The position numbers and the translations under genes were made by a program. Positions 1 through 6,736 of a stretch of DNA of 33,367 nucleotides are shown in pieces (the stretch's first letter is position 1; the number at the start of each line of letters is the position of its first letter). The stretch is from a virus, in IMG/VR virus record IMGVR_UViG_3300035661_000212, positions 1 to 33,367 of that record; one strand, given 5' to 3'. A model generated the notes under the pieces. It did no database searches and had not been told where the DNA came from. It worked only from the letters and a program-made list of their open reading frames with translations.

Positions 1-325
1 TAATGGTATTAGTTCATTTGTTAGATTTGTTCCACCAGTAACAATGACTACAAATACATTTTATCAATATTCTGCAATCGGATCAACCATGACTGGTGAT
101 GGTGCAACTGGAAGCATGTATATCACAAATGGATATCCAGACCAAGTACAATCAGTATATCGAGTTGGAATAGGCGGTACTTTTGGTTTTTCATTAGATT
201 ATACTGCCGGCAAACCATCATTTATGTTTAAACTTTTAGTTCTGTGCTTTGATGTTGGTCAAGGTCAAGTAAAACGAGTAATAGATTTGAACGATTCAGG
301 AACATTCTTAGGCCTTTGGGAGTAA
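1..325 (+). CDS. Tail fibre A, C-terminal part (gene continues from the right end of the window)
   Basis: The reading frame is open from base 2 to the TAA at 323-325, with no convincing start or ribosome site inside. It is the frame in which the fibre gene starting at 32106 would continue: that gene leaves the window as AAT GG and this one begins T AAT GGT. Both sides also carry the peptide VTMTTN, fitting one beta-rich fibre tip. Joined, the protein would be 526 or 528 residues, depending on whether the six shared end bases are counted once. This C-terminal part has no repeats and is rich in G, T, S and aromatic residues, as expected of a globular receptor-binding tip. Its role in host recognition is inferred. 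Confidence 0.8.
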   Translation, partial: NGISSFVRFVPPVTMTTNTFYQYSAIGSTMTGDGATGSMYITNGYPDQVQSVYRVGIGGTFGFSLDYTAGKPSFMFKLLVLCFDVGQGQVKRVIDLNDSGTFLGLWE

Positions 326-331
326 CAAATA

Positions 332-1789
332 ATGGCGCAAGCAACTTCATTAACATATGGCGAGATTAAACTTGCTGGAGATTTAGCCGGTAATAATAAT
401 GCGTTAGCTCCTGAGTTAACCAATACTGGTGTAACTGCCGGTAACTATATTTTACCGAAGTTAACAATCGATTCAAAGGGTAGAATAACTGATGCAGTCA
501 ACTCTACTTGGGTGGATATTTTACCACTTGTAACTACAGCAACAACTTCCGTAAAAGGTATAGTTCAGATTGGAACAAATATTGACATAACGAGTGGTGT
601 TATTAGTATTCCAGTGGCAACATCATCTACACTTGGTGCCGTGCAAGTTGGTACCACTTTGACTGTAAGTTCTGGTGTCTTAAATGCACCGACTGCATCT
701 GGTTCAGTTCTTGGATTGATTAAAGTTGGCAATGGACTTTCAATAACTTCTGGGGTATTAAGTCTTAATGCTCCTTTAGCAACAACTTCTGTTCCTGGTA
801 TTGTACAAGTTGGATCTAACTTAACTGTTTCAGGTGGTGTGATTAGTGCTCCGTTAGCAACTACTTCTACTGCTGGTGCGGTAATCGTTGGATCTAATAT
901 CTCAGTTAGTTCTGGCACAATCAGCATTCCTATAGCAACAGCTTTAGTGTTTGGTGTTGTAAAACCTGGTGCAGGCATTTCAATAACGGCAGGTGTTATC
1001 AGCACAACAGGTAGCGCTGCAACAACTTCAGCTTTAGGTTTAGTTCAAGTTGGTACGAATATCAATGTCAGTGCTGGTGTGATCAGCGTTAATACTGCAA
1101 CAACTTCTGTTTTAGGCGTTGGATCTGTTGGTTCTGGTTTAACAGTGAGTGCCGGTGCAATATCTGCAGCATTAGCGACTGCATCTACAGTTGGTGTTGT
1201 AAAACCTGGAACAGGAACAACTATTAGTGCTGGCGTTTTAAACTTGACAAACTCAGGTATTGCGTCAACTTCAAATCTTGGAACGGTAAAGATTGGTGCT
1301 GGACTTAATATTGCTGTAGATGGTACGTTGAGTTTATCATCTTCATCTATAATGATGACAGGATCAGGACTTGAAGTAACTAGTGCTGGTGTATTGCAGT
1401 TAACTCAAACAGGTTACATTAGTCAAATGTCTAACTATAGTGATTATGTTTCTGGAGCAACTTTATCTTTACAATGGGGTAATGGTGGTTCAGCGTTTAT
1501 CTGTGTTAATGTTGGTGGTGCAACAAATGCAACGGCTATTGCTGCGGTTACTACAGCAACAATACCTGCATATGCAACAAATGCTGGTTCACAGTTTTGG
1601 TTGTTTTACAACACTACTGGTGCATCAATAACATTTAAAATACCAAATAATGCAACATTTTATTCAGCAACATTAAATGGCACTACCGAAAAATACCTTT
1701 TAGTAAGATATGATTTCTTACCATCAGGTTCTGCAGTTTACCCACTTGGTATTCCAGATATCACTAAAGTAATGTGGAAGTTCGCATAA
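332..1789 (+). CDS. Tail fibre B with tandem beta repeats (paralogue of fibre A)
   Basis: 485 residues, starting six bases after fibre A ends, with a GGGAG ribosome site. The N-terminus resembles fibre A (MAxAT...GxIxLxGDxxGxNxA.AP.L...GVTxG, then a short KGR segment), probably the attachment domain. Residues about 70-330 are eight to ten repeats of roughly 25-32 residues on the theme TTSxLGxVxVGxxLxVSxGVIS, a beta-solenoid or shaft pattern seen in phage fibres. The last 150 residues or so are non-repetitive and should form the tip. An apparent reading frame on the opposite strand across 565-1005 only mirrors the repeats. Fibre function is well supported by composition and position after the tail-tip genes; receptor type is unknown. 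Confidence 0.85.
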   Translation: MAQATSLTYGEIKLAGDLAGNNNALAPELTNTGVTAGNYILPKLTIDSKGRITDAVNSTWVDILPLVTTATTSVKGIVQIGTNIDITSGVISIPVATSSTLGAVQVGTTLTVSSGVLNAPTASGSVLGLIKVGNGLSITSGVLSLNAPLATTSVPGIVQVGSNLTVSGGVISAPLATTSTAGAVIVGSNISVSSGTISIPIATALVFGVVKPGAGISITAGVISTTGSAATTSALGLVQVGTNINVSAGVISVNTATTSVLGVGSVGSGLTVSAGAISAALATASTVGVVKPGTGTTISAGVLNLTNSGIASTSNLGTVKIGAGLNIAVDGTLSLSSSSIMMTGSGLEVTSAGVLQLTQTGYISQMSNYSDYVSGATLSLQWGNGGSAFICVNVGGATNATAIAAVTTATIPAYATNAGSQFWLFYNTTGASITFKIPNNATFYSATLNGTTEKYLLVRYDFLPSGSAVYPLGIPDITKVMWKFA

Positions 1790-2067
1790 TGTCAATATTA
1801 AATATTCTACTAAAGCTCTCACCTGCCCTTGAACAAGGCGAATCACTGGCAAATGCAAGTACTTGGACAAATGTTGTCCAAGCTAAAAATGCCATAATCA
1901 CGGTTCTTGGTTTTAGTTTGGTAATCATTAAGCAACTTGGTTACGACTTACCAATCAGTGACTACCAACTTGTAGAACTTGCTGGTGCGGTAGCGTCGAT
2001 TGGCGCGGTAGTTAACGGCTACTTTCATGTAGCCCTCAATAAAGAAGTAGGATTAAAACGACATTAA
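1789..2067 (+). CDS. Putative holin (two membrane helices)
   Basis: 92 residues. The ATG at 1789 overlaps the fibre B stop (TAATG), so translation is probably coupled; an upstream GTG at 1774 is less likely. Two hydrophobic segments, about residues 35-50 (IITVLGFSLVIIK) and 62-78 (ELAGAVASIGAVVNGYF), are separated by a short polar loop and followed by a basic tail ending LKRH. Size, the two helices, charged C-terminus and position just after the fibres match many small phage holins, which form the inner-membrane hole at lysis. No endolysin lies beside it, so the assignment rests on topology. It overlaps the converging minus-strand gene by four bases. Confidence 0.6.
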   Translation: MSILNILLKLSPALEQGESLANASTWTNVVQAKNAIITVLGFSLVIIKQLGYDLPISDYQLVELAGAVASIGAVVNGYFHVALNKEVGLKRH

Positions 2068-2645
2068 GACGTATAGTCTTTTGTCACCTTTTTGAACTGG
2101 AAAAATACCGGTTCTACTTCTATGAAGAATGGCTTATGGAATCGGACATTTTTCGTTTCGATTCCATACTGCTTTCTTACGTGTCTTTGAAAAGCATTTT
2201 CTCGTCTTATGTCTTGCTCTTCCTTGTATTTCTGATCTTTTAGCTTAGAGGTCTTCAACCTTTCAGCTAACAAAATCTCGTGCTCACTTACCAGTTCGTC
2301 ATACTTCTTCCGCAGATCAGTTACCCTTTGCTCGGCCTCTCTAATCTGCTTGTTTATCTCAGTCGAGTTATTCTTGTCATAAGAATAAAGTACTTTTAAA
2401 GTCATCCGTTCTTCTCTAATGTCAGCTAGACATTGCTTTTTTTCTGAAAGGAGTCGTTTGCCTTCATCGATTAGGTCTTTATGTTTAGCTTTTGCATTTT
2501 CTTTCTCCATTTGCTTTTTCCTATTTTTCCGACGAAACACTTCAATCTTCAACATCAAGGTCATTGCTAATCTGTCAAGTCGGAAGTCAGTTTGTTTACG
2601 TGGTGTAAAACTGGCCAAGACAAGTTCTAAGTGATAAGCAGTCAT
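2064..2645 (-). CDS. Unrecognised coiled-coil protein
   Basis: 193 residues on the minus strand, with a good AGGAG site before the ATG. The middle (about residues 35-155) is highly charged and rich in K, E, R, Q and L, strongly suggesting a long coiled coil; the ends (residues 1-30 and 160-193, with a basic, aromatic FHKPFFIEVEPVFFQF stretch) look folded. I recognise no family. It is one of only two convincing minus-strand genes, is transcribed toward the holin, and is divergent from the early gene at 2779. Its upstream region contains a 23-bp palindrome shared with three other gaps, so it may belong to the same regulatory circuit. A regulatory or structural role is equally open. Confidence 0.75.
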   Translation of the reverse strand: MTAYHLELVLASFTPRKQTDFRLDRLAMTLMLKIEVFRRKNRKKQMEKENAKAKHKDLIDEGKRLLSEKKQCLADIREERMTLKVLYSYDKNNSTEINKQIREAEQRVTDLRKKYDELVSEHEILLAERLKTSKLKDQKYKEEQDIRRENAFQRHVRKQYGIETKNVRFHKPFFIEVEPVFFQFKKVTKDYTS

Positions 2646-2706
2646 AAAGTCACTCCTATGTGCGCTTTTTTACTTATTTATGTTATCTAGTTATCATTTT
2701 TATGTC

Positions 2707-2743
2707 GTTTACCTGTATACAACTTACAAAACCTATTATAAGA
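2707..2743. promoter_or_regulatory. Divergent regulatory region with palindromic element, copy A
   Basis: Bases 2721-2743 hold an imperfect palindrome (AACTTACAA...TTATAAGA) that matches copies at 5238, 7184 and 9531. Read on the minus strand, TTGTAAGTT is followed by GTATAC and AGGTAAAC; copy C at 7199-7215 has TTGTAAGTT directly followed by AGGTAAAC. The element sits between the divergent genes at 2645 (minus) and 2779 (plus) and probably controls one or both. No clean sigma70 -35/-10 pair is visible for either direction; TTGTAA (minus strand) is the best -35 candidate. Confidence 0.55.
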
Positions 2744-2778
2744 TATCCACATATTCTAAATACCAAGGAGAAAATCAT

Positions 2779-3246
2779 ATGGCCACTTCAAAACAAATCA
2801 AGCACTTCATGTCACAAAACAATGTTTCACGTGACGAAGCAGTCCGCCACTTCAGAGAAAACAAAGTTGATGAGACCACCAAAATGGTTTCATTGATTGA
2901 AGATTTACTGGAACATCACATCAACAAGATCTACAGAGAAAGCGCCGTCACTAAGCCAAATGGCTATGTGCTAAACCCAATCATTGCCGACCAAGTTGAC
3001 CGTGTCATCAAACATGTCTGTAACACAGATCCAACTATCCTGCACAACTTTTTCAACAGCAAATATTCTGAAGCATGGGTAAGTTCATTTGAAGTCAGAA
3101 ATAACACAAAAGCAATCACTGAACTGGCTGACATTACAAAGTTGGACAAACGCGAACAACTCAAACTTGGTATATTTGACTACATTGGTGGTTGGTGCAA
3201 ACTTAACGACAGTGACACAGTGACACTGATTAAAGCAAGAATGTAG
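2779..3246 (+). CDS. Early protein of unknown function
   Basis: 155 residues. The ATG at 2779 has an AAGGAG site eight bases upstream; an in-frame ATG at 2680 would run through the palindromic element and lacks such a site, so it is not used here. The protein is largely helical and mixed charge, with the motif SRDEAVRHF near the N-terminus that resembles a short helix-turn-helix-like segment, but no family is recognised. It is the first gene of the rightward early block. A hairpin 30 bases after its stop may end or reduce the transcript. Confidence 0.75.
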   Translation: MATSKQIKHFMSQNNVSRDEAVRHFRENKVDETTKMVSLIEDLLEHHINKIYRESAVTKPNGYVLNPIIADQVDRVIKHVCNTDPTILHNFFNSKYSEAWVSSFEVRNNTKAITELADITKLDKREQLKLGIFDYIGGWCKLNDSDTVTLIKARM

Positions 3247-3278
3247 GAACCACAATCTTTTTTCACAAGTGATCCCAG

Positions 3279-3305
3279 AGGTGATCTGCTTCATTCAGAT
3301 CACCT
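3279..3305 (+). terminator. Perfect 10-bp hairpin in an intergenic gap
   Basis: AGGTGATCTG, a 7-base loop CTTCATT, then CAGATCACCT. The stem is perfect, but the sequence after it (TGTAACTAAAA) has no T tract, so it is a weak intrinsic terminator at best. It might be an RNA processing or protein-binding site. Its left arm contains the 13-bp word CAGAGGTGATCTG (3276-3288), which recurs at 4025-4037 and, inverted, at 7318-7330. Confidence 0.5.
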
Positions 3306-3333
3306 TGTAACTAAAATGTAATGAGGACTTTAT

Positions 3334-3447
3334 ATGCAAACCAATCAACTGACACCTGACACACAAAAGTTTATCGACGAGATCAATAAAACGAAGACTG
3401 TCGAAGAACTGATAGCCATCTTTGAAAAACAATCTTTGGATCATTAA
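3334..3447 (+). CDS. Small early protein (37 residues)
   Basis: ATG at 3334 with GAGG seven bases upstream, ending in TAA at 3445-3447; the next gene's ATG follows directly at 3448. The peptide (MQTNQLTPDTQ...VEELIAIFEKQSLDH) is acidic and probably two helices. No family is recognised. Evidence for coding is the ribosome site, the tight stop/start packing with its neighbour and the normal composition. It could act as a small host-takeover or adaptor peptide, but nothing in the sequence shows that. Confidence 0.6.
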   Translation: MQTNQLTPDTQKFIDEINKTKTVEELIAIFEKQSLDH

Positions 3448-3684
3448 ATGGCTAAGGCTATTCTGGTAGACTATTGGCCTATACGAGTTATGAAGTTAAC
3501 TCAACATAAAAATAACCCAAAGAAAGTCGCCTTCTGGAACTCAGTCGGATCTCTCATCTGGTGGGCACGTCAGTTTGAATATGACTTAAGTCACATTGAC
3601 ATAAAACTACTGTCTAAAAGCGACTTCAAAGATGACTCGATCATTGATGACTTAATCTTACACTTATCACAGGTAAAAAAATGA
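3448..3684 (+). CDS. Early protein of unknown function
   Basis: 78 residues, starting on the base after the preceding stop (TAAATG) and overlapping the next gene by four bases (ATGA), so the three genes 3334-3956 form a translationally coupled set. The protein is rich in W, K, D and I, with a basic first half (MKLTQHKNNPKKVAFW) and an acidic C-terminal half (KDDSIIDDLILHL). No family or catalytic motif is recognised. No membrane segment is evident. Confidence 0.65.
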   Translation: MAKAILVDYWPIRVMKLTQHKNNPKKVAFWNSVGSLIWWARQFEYDLSHIDIKLLSKSDFKDDSIIDDLILHLSQVKK

Positions 3685-3956
3685 AAACACATTCACACAT
3701 CGTTCCGCATCTAAAAAGAAGATACTATGACTTGCTACTTTGGATCAAGCGTAATGATCCAGACTTCAGTGTCGAGGTCATGGTTGAAAACTGCCACAAT
3801 GATCAAATCACCAAAGCAGGTTGCGCAACTTGGCTCAACATTTATTATTCAGACTGGTTAACTAATCGACTTGTTGATGACGACCTTTCTACTGAAGATT
3901 TCAAAAAACTTTGGTTGGGATTCAGAGAAAAGTTAGATGAGTGCTACAATACGTAA
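3681..3956 (+). CDS. Early protein of unknown function
   Basis: 91 residues, ATG overlapping the previous stop. It is helical and aromatic-rich (YYDLLLWIKR; WLNIYYSDWL; KKLWLGF), with three cysteines (one in VENCHND, one in KAGCATW, one in the C-terminal DECYNT) that are not arranged as an obvious zinc site. I recognise no family. It is the last member of the coupled set starting at 3334; an 82-base gap with a copy of the word CAGAGGTGATCTG separates it from the next gene. Confidence 0.65.
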   Translation: MKTHSHIVPHLKRRYYDLLLWIKRNDPDFSVEVMVENCHNDQITKAGCATWLNIYYSDWLTNRLVDDDLSTEDFKKLWLGFREKLDECYNT

Positions 3957-4024
3957 AGCTGATCACATCTCGTCTTTATAAACTTCAAACTTGAATGTAC
4001 CTACATCCATTCCACAAAAGTGCA

Positions 4025-4037
4025 CAGAGGTGATCTG
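4025..4037 (+). repeat. 13-bp word CAGAGGTGATCTG, copy 2
   Basis: The same 13 bases occur at 3276-3288 on this strand and at 7318-7330 on the opposite strand. Here the AGAGGTG part lies just upstream of the GTG at 4039 and could serve as its ribosome site. Confidence 0.6.
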
Positions 4038-4038
4038 A

Positions 4039-5106
4039 GTGACACATAAAATGTTGAAGAAATCAAAGCCATATGCCCCTATACCTGGTGATCCACGATC
4101 AATAGCTCGCTGTAAAAAGGCGTTAAGCTTTTGTCTAAAGTACCTTAAAGAATCAGAGCCAAGACAGGTTCATCGTAACACTTTAGATCTGTATTTTGGA
4201 GCTCATTCAAAAAATCTTAGCGATTGGCTGAGACGCAGACTGCTACTCAAGTTCAGTCATTATGAAGTTGGTGTTGAATGTAAAAGCTATCTGCTTAATA
4301 CTGAACGCCTGTCTGACGTAGTTGACTACATCAAGTCAGTTGGTAAAAGAAACAGAAGTGCAGTCTCTATTGTTGATTACAAGTTGCACGACTTTGTTGA
4401 TTTCGATGAAGAGTTAGTTTTGTACAAACCTGAGCTTGTCGCCGGCGTATTTCAATATAAAGAAGTTGACAATCGCTTTTATCACCCGCTGATATTTCTG
4501 TCAAAATCAGTCAAATCAAAGTTCTGGTCAAGTGTTGGTTATAACTTCAACTATGACGTTTCGACCTGTGCTCCTACTCTACTAGTTCAACTTGCCATTC
4601 GACATGGATTTAAAAAAGCTGAACCAATACTCGACTTCATCGAAAATAAACACGTCTATCGAGAACTTGTTTCTTCAATCACTGGGTTCGATGAAAAGCA
4701 AAGCAAAGATTTAATCAACGCGTGGTTCAATGGAGCTCGACTTTCAAGTCATCATCAATGTGCTACATTTAGACATCTACAATATGATGAAGAAAAAATG
4801 AGTGAGCTAAAGACAAATGAAAAAATAGTCGACTTAAGAAAGTCAATCGCGTTGATGTGGCAGCAAATAAAAAAAGCGAGACATATAAGTTGTCGTCTCA
4901 ATGGAAAGATAAAGATGAACTTGTACTTCAATGAAGAAAGAAAAGTGATGGATGAAATATGTAATGAAGTTGCTCAACAAGAAATATTATTTTTCAGAGA
5001 ACATGATGGATTTAGGACAAATGAAAAAGCGGATAAAAAGAAGATTGAAGAAAAAGTGTTGATGAAAACAGGTTACAAGATAAAGTTAAAAGAGGAAGAA
5101 ATATAA
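4039..5106 (+). CDS. Possible divergent nucleic-acid polymerase (palm-like motifs)
   Basis: 355 residues from a GTG at 4039 (AGAGGTG upstream); an ATG at 4051 is the alternative start. Three features recall palm-domain polymerases of the family A / single-subunit RNA polymerase group. (1) YDVSTCAPTLLVQLA, with D173, in motif A position. (2) About 50 residues on, KDLINAWFNGAR (K223, N231, G232, R234), like a motif B helix. (3) A helix RKVMDEICNEVAQQ leading into FFREHDGF (H322, D323), like the HD of motif C. Their order and spacing are right, but the protein is short, with only about 170 residues before motif A, and it lacks any visible exonuclease. I infer a replication or transcription enzyme of an undescribed or poorly known family. 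No other replication gene is recognisable. The motif match is by eye and could be chance. Confidence 0.45.
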   Translation: MTHKMLKKSKPYAPIPGDPRSIARCKKALSFCLKYLKESEPRQVHRNTLDLYFGAHSKNLSDWLRRRLLLKFSHYEVGVECKSYLLNTERLSDVVDYIKSVGKRNRSAVSIVDYKLHDFVDFDEELVLYKPELVAGVFQYKEVDNRFYHPLIFLSKSVKSKFWSSVGYNFNYDVSTCAPTLLVQLAIRHGFKKAEPILDFIENKHVYRELVSSITGFDEKQSKDLINAWFNGARLSSHHQCATFRHLQYDEEKMSELKTNEKIVDLRKSIALMWQQIKKARHISCRLNGKIKMNLYFNEERKVMDEICNEVAQQEILFFREHDGFRTNEKADKKKIEEKVLMKTGYKIKLKEEEI

Positions 5107-5237
5107 CTGCTGTGTGGGGGGCCATCCTTGTGGTGAACAAGTTGCACTAGTATCATAGATTAGTTTAAGAAGTTGTTCTAAGTTGTTGATGTTGTGTTCG
5201 TCATAGTGCAGACACATGGGGGTACTTCAAGTGGCAT

Positions 5238-5260
5238 CACTTATAAAACGTTTTATAAGA
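5238..5260. promoter_or_regulatory. Palindromic element, copy B
   Basis: The core CTTATAAAACGTTTTATAAG (5240-5259) is a perfect 20-bp palindrome. Over 23 positions it matches copy A (2721-2743) at 19. Located in the gap upstream of the 5324/5574 gene pair. Interpreted as an operator for a dimeric DNA-binding protein. Confidence 0.6.
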
Positions 5261-5273
5261 GTGTAAATAGAAG

Positions 5274-5295
5274 GTGACATATTTTATAATGTCAC
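5274..5295. promoter_or_regulatory. Inverted repeat around a TATAAT box
   Basis: GTGACAT (5274-5280) and ATGTCAC (5289-5295) flank eight bases; TATAAT at 5285-5290 overlaps the right arm. A TGTAAA at 5262-5267, 17 bases upstream, could be a poor -35. This fits a promoter whose -10 is covered by an operator. The following T-run (about 5302-5309) means a weak terminator is the alternative reading. Confidence 0.4.
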
Positions 5296-5323
5296 TGTGT
5301 TGTTTTTTTGGAGGATAAGCACA

Positions 5324-5544
5324 ATGAACATGTCATTGTCATCAAGGTGATTAGTGTTACGCACGACACAGTCGAATATTGATATGCCAATCAGAAAAGA
5401 AATAACTATGGGTTCTTCTTTTTTTATTACTTTGACATAAAACCTGGTCAACCTGTTTTTGAATCAATGAAAAGCTATCAAATAAATCGATTTCGACAAG
5501 GTAGTCAATGGGTATTTGACTGGACTACCGTTAAGCAAATCTAA
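5324..5544 (+). pseudogene. Decayed copy related to the 5574 gene
   Basis: A strong GGAGG (5310-5314) precedes ATG at 5324, but that frame stops after eight codons (TGA 5348-5350). In the neighbouring frame the sequence reads as sensible protein (HVIVIKVISVTHDTVEY), meets an in-frame TGA at 5380-5382, then continues (GFFFFIYFDIKPGQPVF ... RFRQGSQWVFDW) to TAA 5542-5544. The last part aligns with the intact neighbour's RIKQGSRWDWDEST: shared are Y, R, QGS, W, D and T at matching places. One missing base after the ATG (AA for AAA) would restore the frame. So this looks like a paralogue broken by one frameshift and one nonsense mutation; sequencing error cannot be excluded for the former. Confidence 0.6.
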
Positions 5545-5573
5545 ACTTTTTAACCCAATAGAGGTAACCTTTT

Positions 5574-6179
5574 ATGAATAAAATCGTAGTCACTATCACA
5601 AAAAAACCAGATCTTTCAGGCACTTCATGCACAATATGGTTCCGTAGAAATGGATCACCGGCAGGTTATAACCAGTACAACAAAGCTCACCGTAGCTATG
5701 GAGAAAATCTTCTTCAAATGGGCCCTGGTGTTTATCGCCTAACAACCGAAAGAGGCGAAAATGGCAAGTGGTTTACAACTGACCTTGAGCTCATCAAACA
5801 GTTCAACCAAGAATGGAACGCAGTTGAAGAAACAGATACATATGAGTTTACCTGTGTCACCTTGGTCGGGAACAAACTCAACTATTGCTCAAGCTTTGCC
5901 TTAACTGACGAAGTTAGATCTGAACCTGAACTTTACACAAAGTCATTAAGAACTGACATTGGTAACAAGCTCATCGAAGGCGAACTATACAATGTAGTCA
6001 GGATAAAACAAGGTAGTCGTTGGGACTGGGATGAATCAACCATTATCCCTACACCAAATGACGTCATCCGTCGTAAGTCACAATGGTTCCGTGATTTGTT
6101 TAATGACGGTAAACTTAAGTCACAAAAGATCATTTGCCCATATGACAAGCCAAGTGGGCCAACAATCATAGTATGGTAA
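5574..6179 (+). CDS. Early protein of unknown function with a decayed paralogue upstream
   Basis: 201 residues, ATG with AGAGGT upstream. Mixed beta-rich sequence: N-terminal strand MNKIVVTITKK, a central part rich in aromatic and charged residues, the motif RIKQGSRWDWDEST near residue 145, then a basic helical segment (RRKSQWFRDLF) and a C-terminal PYDKPSGPTIIVW. No family recognised. The QGSxWxxD motif is repeated in the broken gene just upstream, suggesting a duplicated small family under divergent selection, as is common for phage anti-host genes; that role is speculation. The next gene begins five bases after its stop. Confidence 0.7.
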   Translation: MNKIVVTITKKPDLSGTSCTIWFRRNGSPAGYNQYNKAHRSYGENLLQMGPGVYRLTTERGENGKWFTTDLELIKQFNQEWNAVEETDTYEFTCVTLVGNKLNYCSSFALTDEVRSEPELYTKSLRTDIGNKLIEGELYNVVRIKQGSRWDWDESTIIPTPNDVIRRKSQWFRDLFNDGKLKSQKIICPYDKPSGPTIIVW

Positions 6180-6183
6180 CTAA

Positions 6184-6381
6184 ATGAAACAACGTCAAGA
6201 AGGACTTTGGTATTTGACTGAAGAGACCCGCGAACGGATGTCTAAGTCAAAGATGGGTAAAGCCACGCCATGGAATGAAGGCAAACAAGAAAGAATCCCT
6301 TGCCCTCATTGTGGTCGACTCATTGGCTATAAGCAACTTAAAAAACATGAGAGTTATTGTGATGCCAAAGTTTCGGAGTAA
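6184..6381 (+). CDS. NUMOD3-like / zinc-finger peptide linked to an endonuclease
   Basis: 65 residues. Residues 11-34 (LTEETRERMSKSKMGKATPW and on to NEGK) match the NUMOD3 DNA-binding module pattern of homing endonucleases. Residues 40-59 form a C-x2-C-x11-H-x3-C zinc finger (CPHCG...HESYC), a type also common in phage homing nucleases. There is no catalytic domain in this frame; it ends 20 bases inside the following endonuclease gene, which is in the +1 frame. The two may be separate coupled proteins, or halves of one enzyme joined by frameshifting or split by a mutation. It probably supplies sequence-specific DNA binding. Module matches are by eye. Confidence 0.65.
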   Translation: MKQRQEGLWYLTEETRERMSKSKMGKATPWNEGKQERIPCPHCGRLIGYKQLKKHESYCDAKVSE

Positions 6382-6736
6382 GTTTGAAGCAACCTTTGCC
6401 AGGCAACTTAAAGATGCCAGCATAAAATATGACTATGAGCCAGAGAAGATCTTGTATTCGATCGTTCATAACTATACACCTGACTTTAAACTTGCTGAAA
6501 ATGTCTTTATTGAAACAAAAGGCCTTTGGACTGGAAATGACAGGAACAAGCACAAGCACGTTCGTGATCAGAACCCCGACATAAAGATTTTACTTGTTTT
6601 TCAAGATCCTTTTAGATCACTTTCTAAAAAAAGCAAGACCACCTATGTAAGTTATTGTGACAAGCTTGGGTGGGCTTGGTCAAGTTCTAACATGGCCGAC
6701 GTAAAAGCGGCCTTAGACAAACTTTTAAATACCTAA
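6362..6736 (+). CDS. T7 endonuclease I-type Holliday junction resolvase / nuclease
   Basis: 124 residues from ATG 6362; an ATG at 6275 lies within the upstream gene and gives an N-terminus unlike the family. The family pattern is clear: FRSKFE with E9, YTPDF with D41, and FIETKG with E51 and K53. These correspond to the four catalytic residues of T7 gp3 (E20, D55, E65, K67). GNDRNKHKHVRDQNPDIKI and the SKTTYVSYCDKLG segment also match. T7 gp3 is about 149 residues, so this is a compact full-length core. It should cut branched DNA, resolving replication and recombination intermediates before packaging. Because a NUMOD/zinc-finger peptide overlaps its start, a homing-endonuclease role (as for the related cyanophage enzyme F-CphI) is a serious alternative. 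Confidence 0.88.
   Translation: MPKFRSKFEATFARQLKDASIKYDYEPEKILYSIVHNYTPDFKLAENVFIETKGLWTGNDRNKHKHVRDQNPDIKILLVFQDPFRSLSKKSKTTYVSYCDKLGWAWSSSNMADVKAALDKLLNT

Larger units (their letters stand above)
5107..5323. other. Non-coding leader region upstream of the decayed gene
   Basis: No credible gene. It is G/T-rich on the + strand and holds GGGGGGCC at 5117-5124, a short hairpin-capable CTTG/CAAG near 5133-5147, a perfect 20-bp palindrome at 5240-5259, an inverted repeat at 5274-5295, a T-run and a strong GGAGG at 5310-5314. It looks like a control region, possibly also an origin, but I see no iteron array. Confidence 0.4.

Noticed and set aside
565-1005. Long open frame on the minus strand inside fibre B
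   Set aside because: It mirrors the repetitive fibre codons, with low-complexity proline/threonine/valine sequence and no ribosome site; similar frames lie opposite fibre A (32450-32752) and other repeats.
540-1300. Regularly spaced short repeats resembling a CRISPR array
   Set aside because: The repeats are imperfect, in frame and encode the fibre shaft; spacing follows protein repeats and there are no cas genes.
2419-2634. + strand frame opposite the coiled-coil gene
   Set aside because: Serine/phenylalanine-rich translation of the complement of K/E codons, without a ribosome site.
2680-2778. Longer N-terminus for the 2779 gene (start at 2680)
   Set aside because: It would run through the palindromic control element and lacks a ribosome site, while ATG 2779 has AAGGAG at good spacing.
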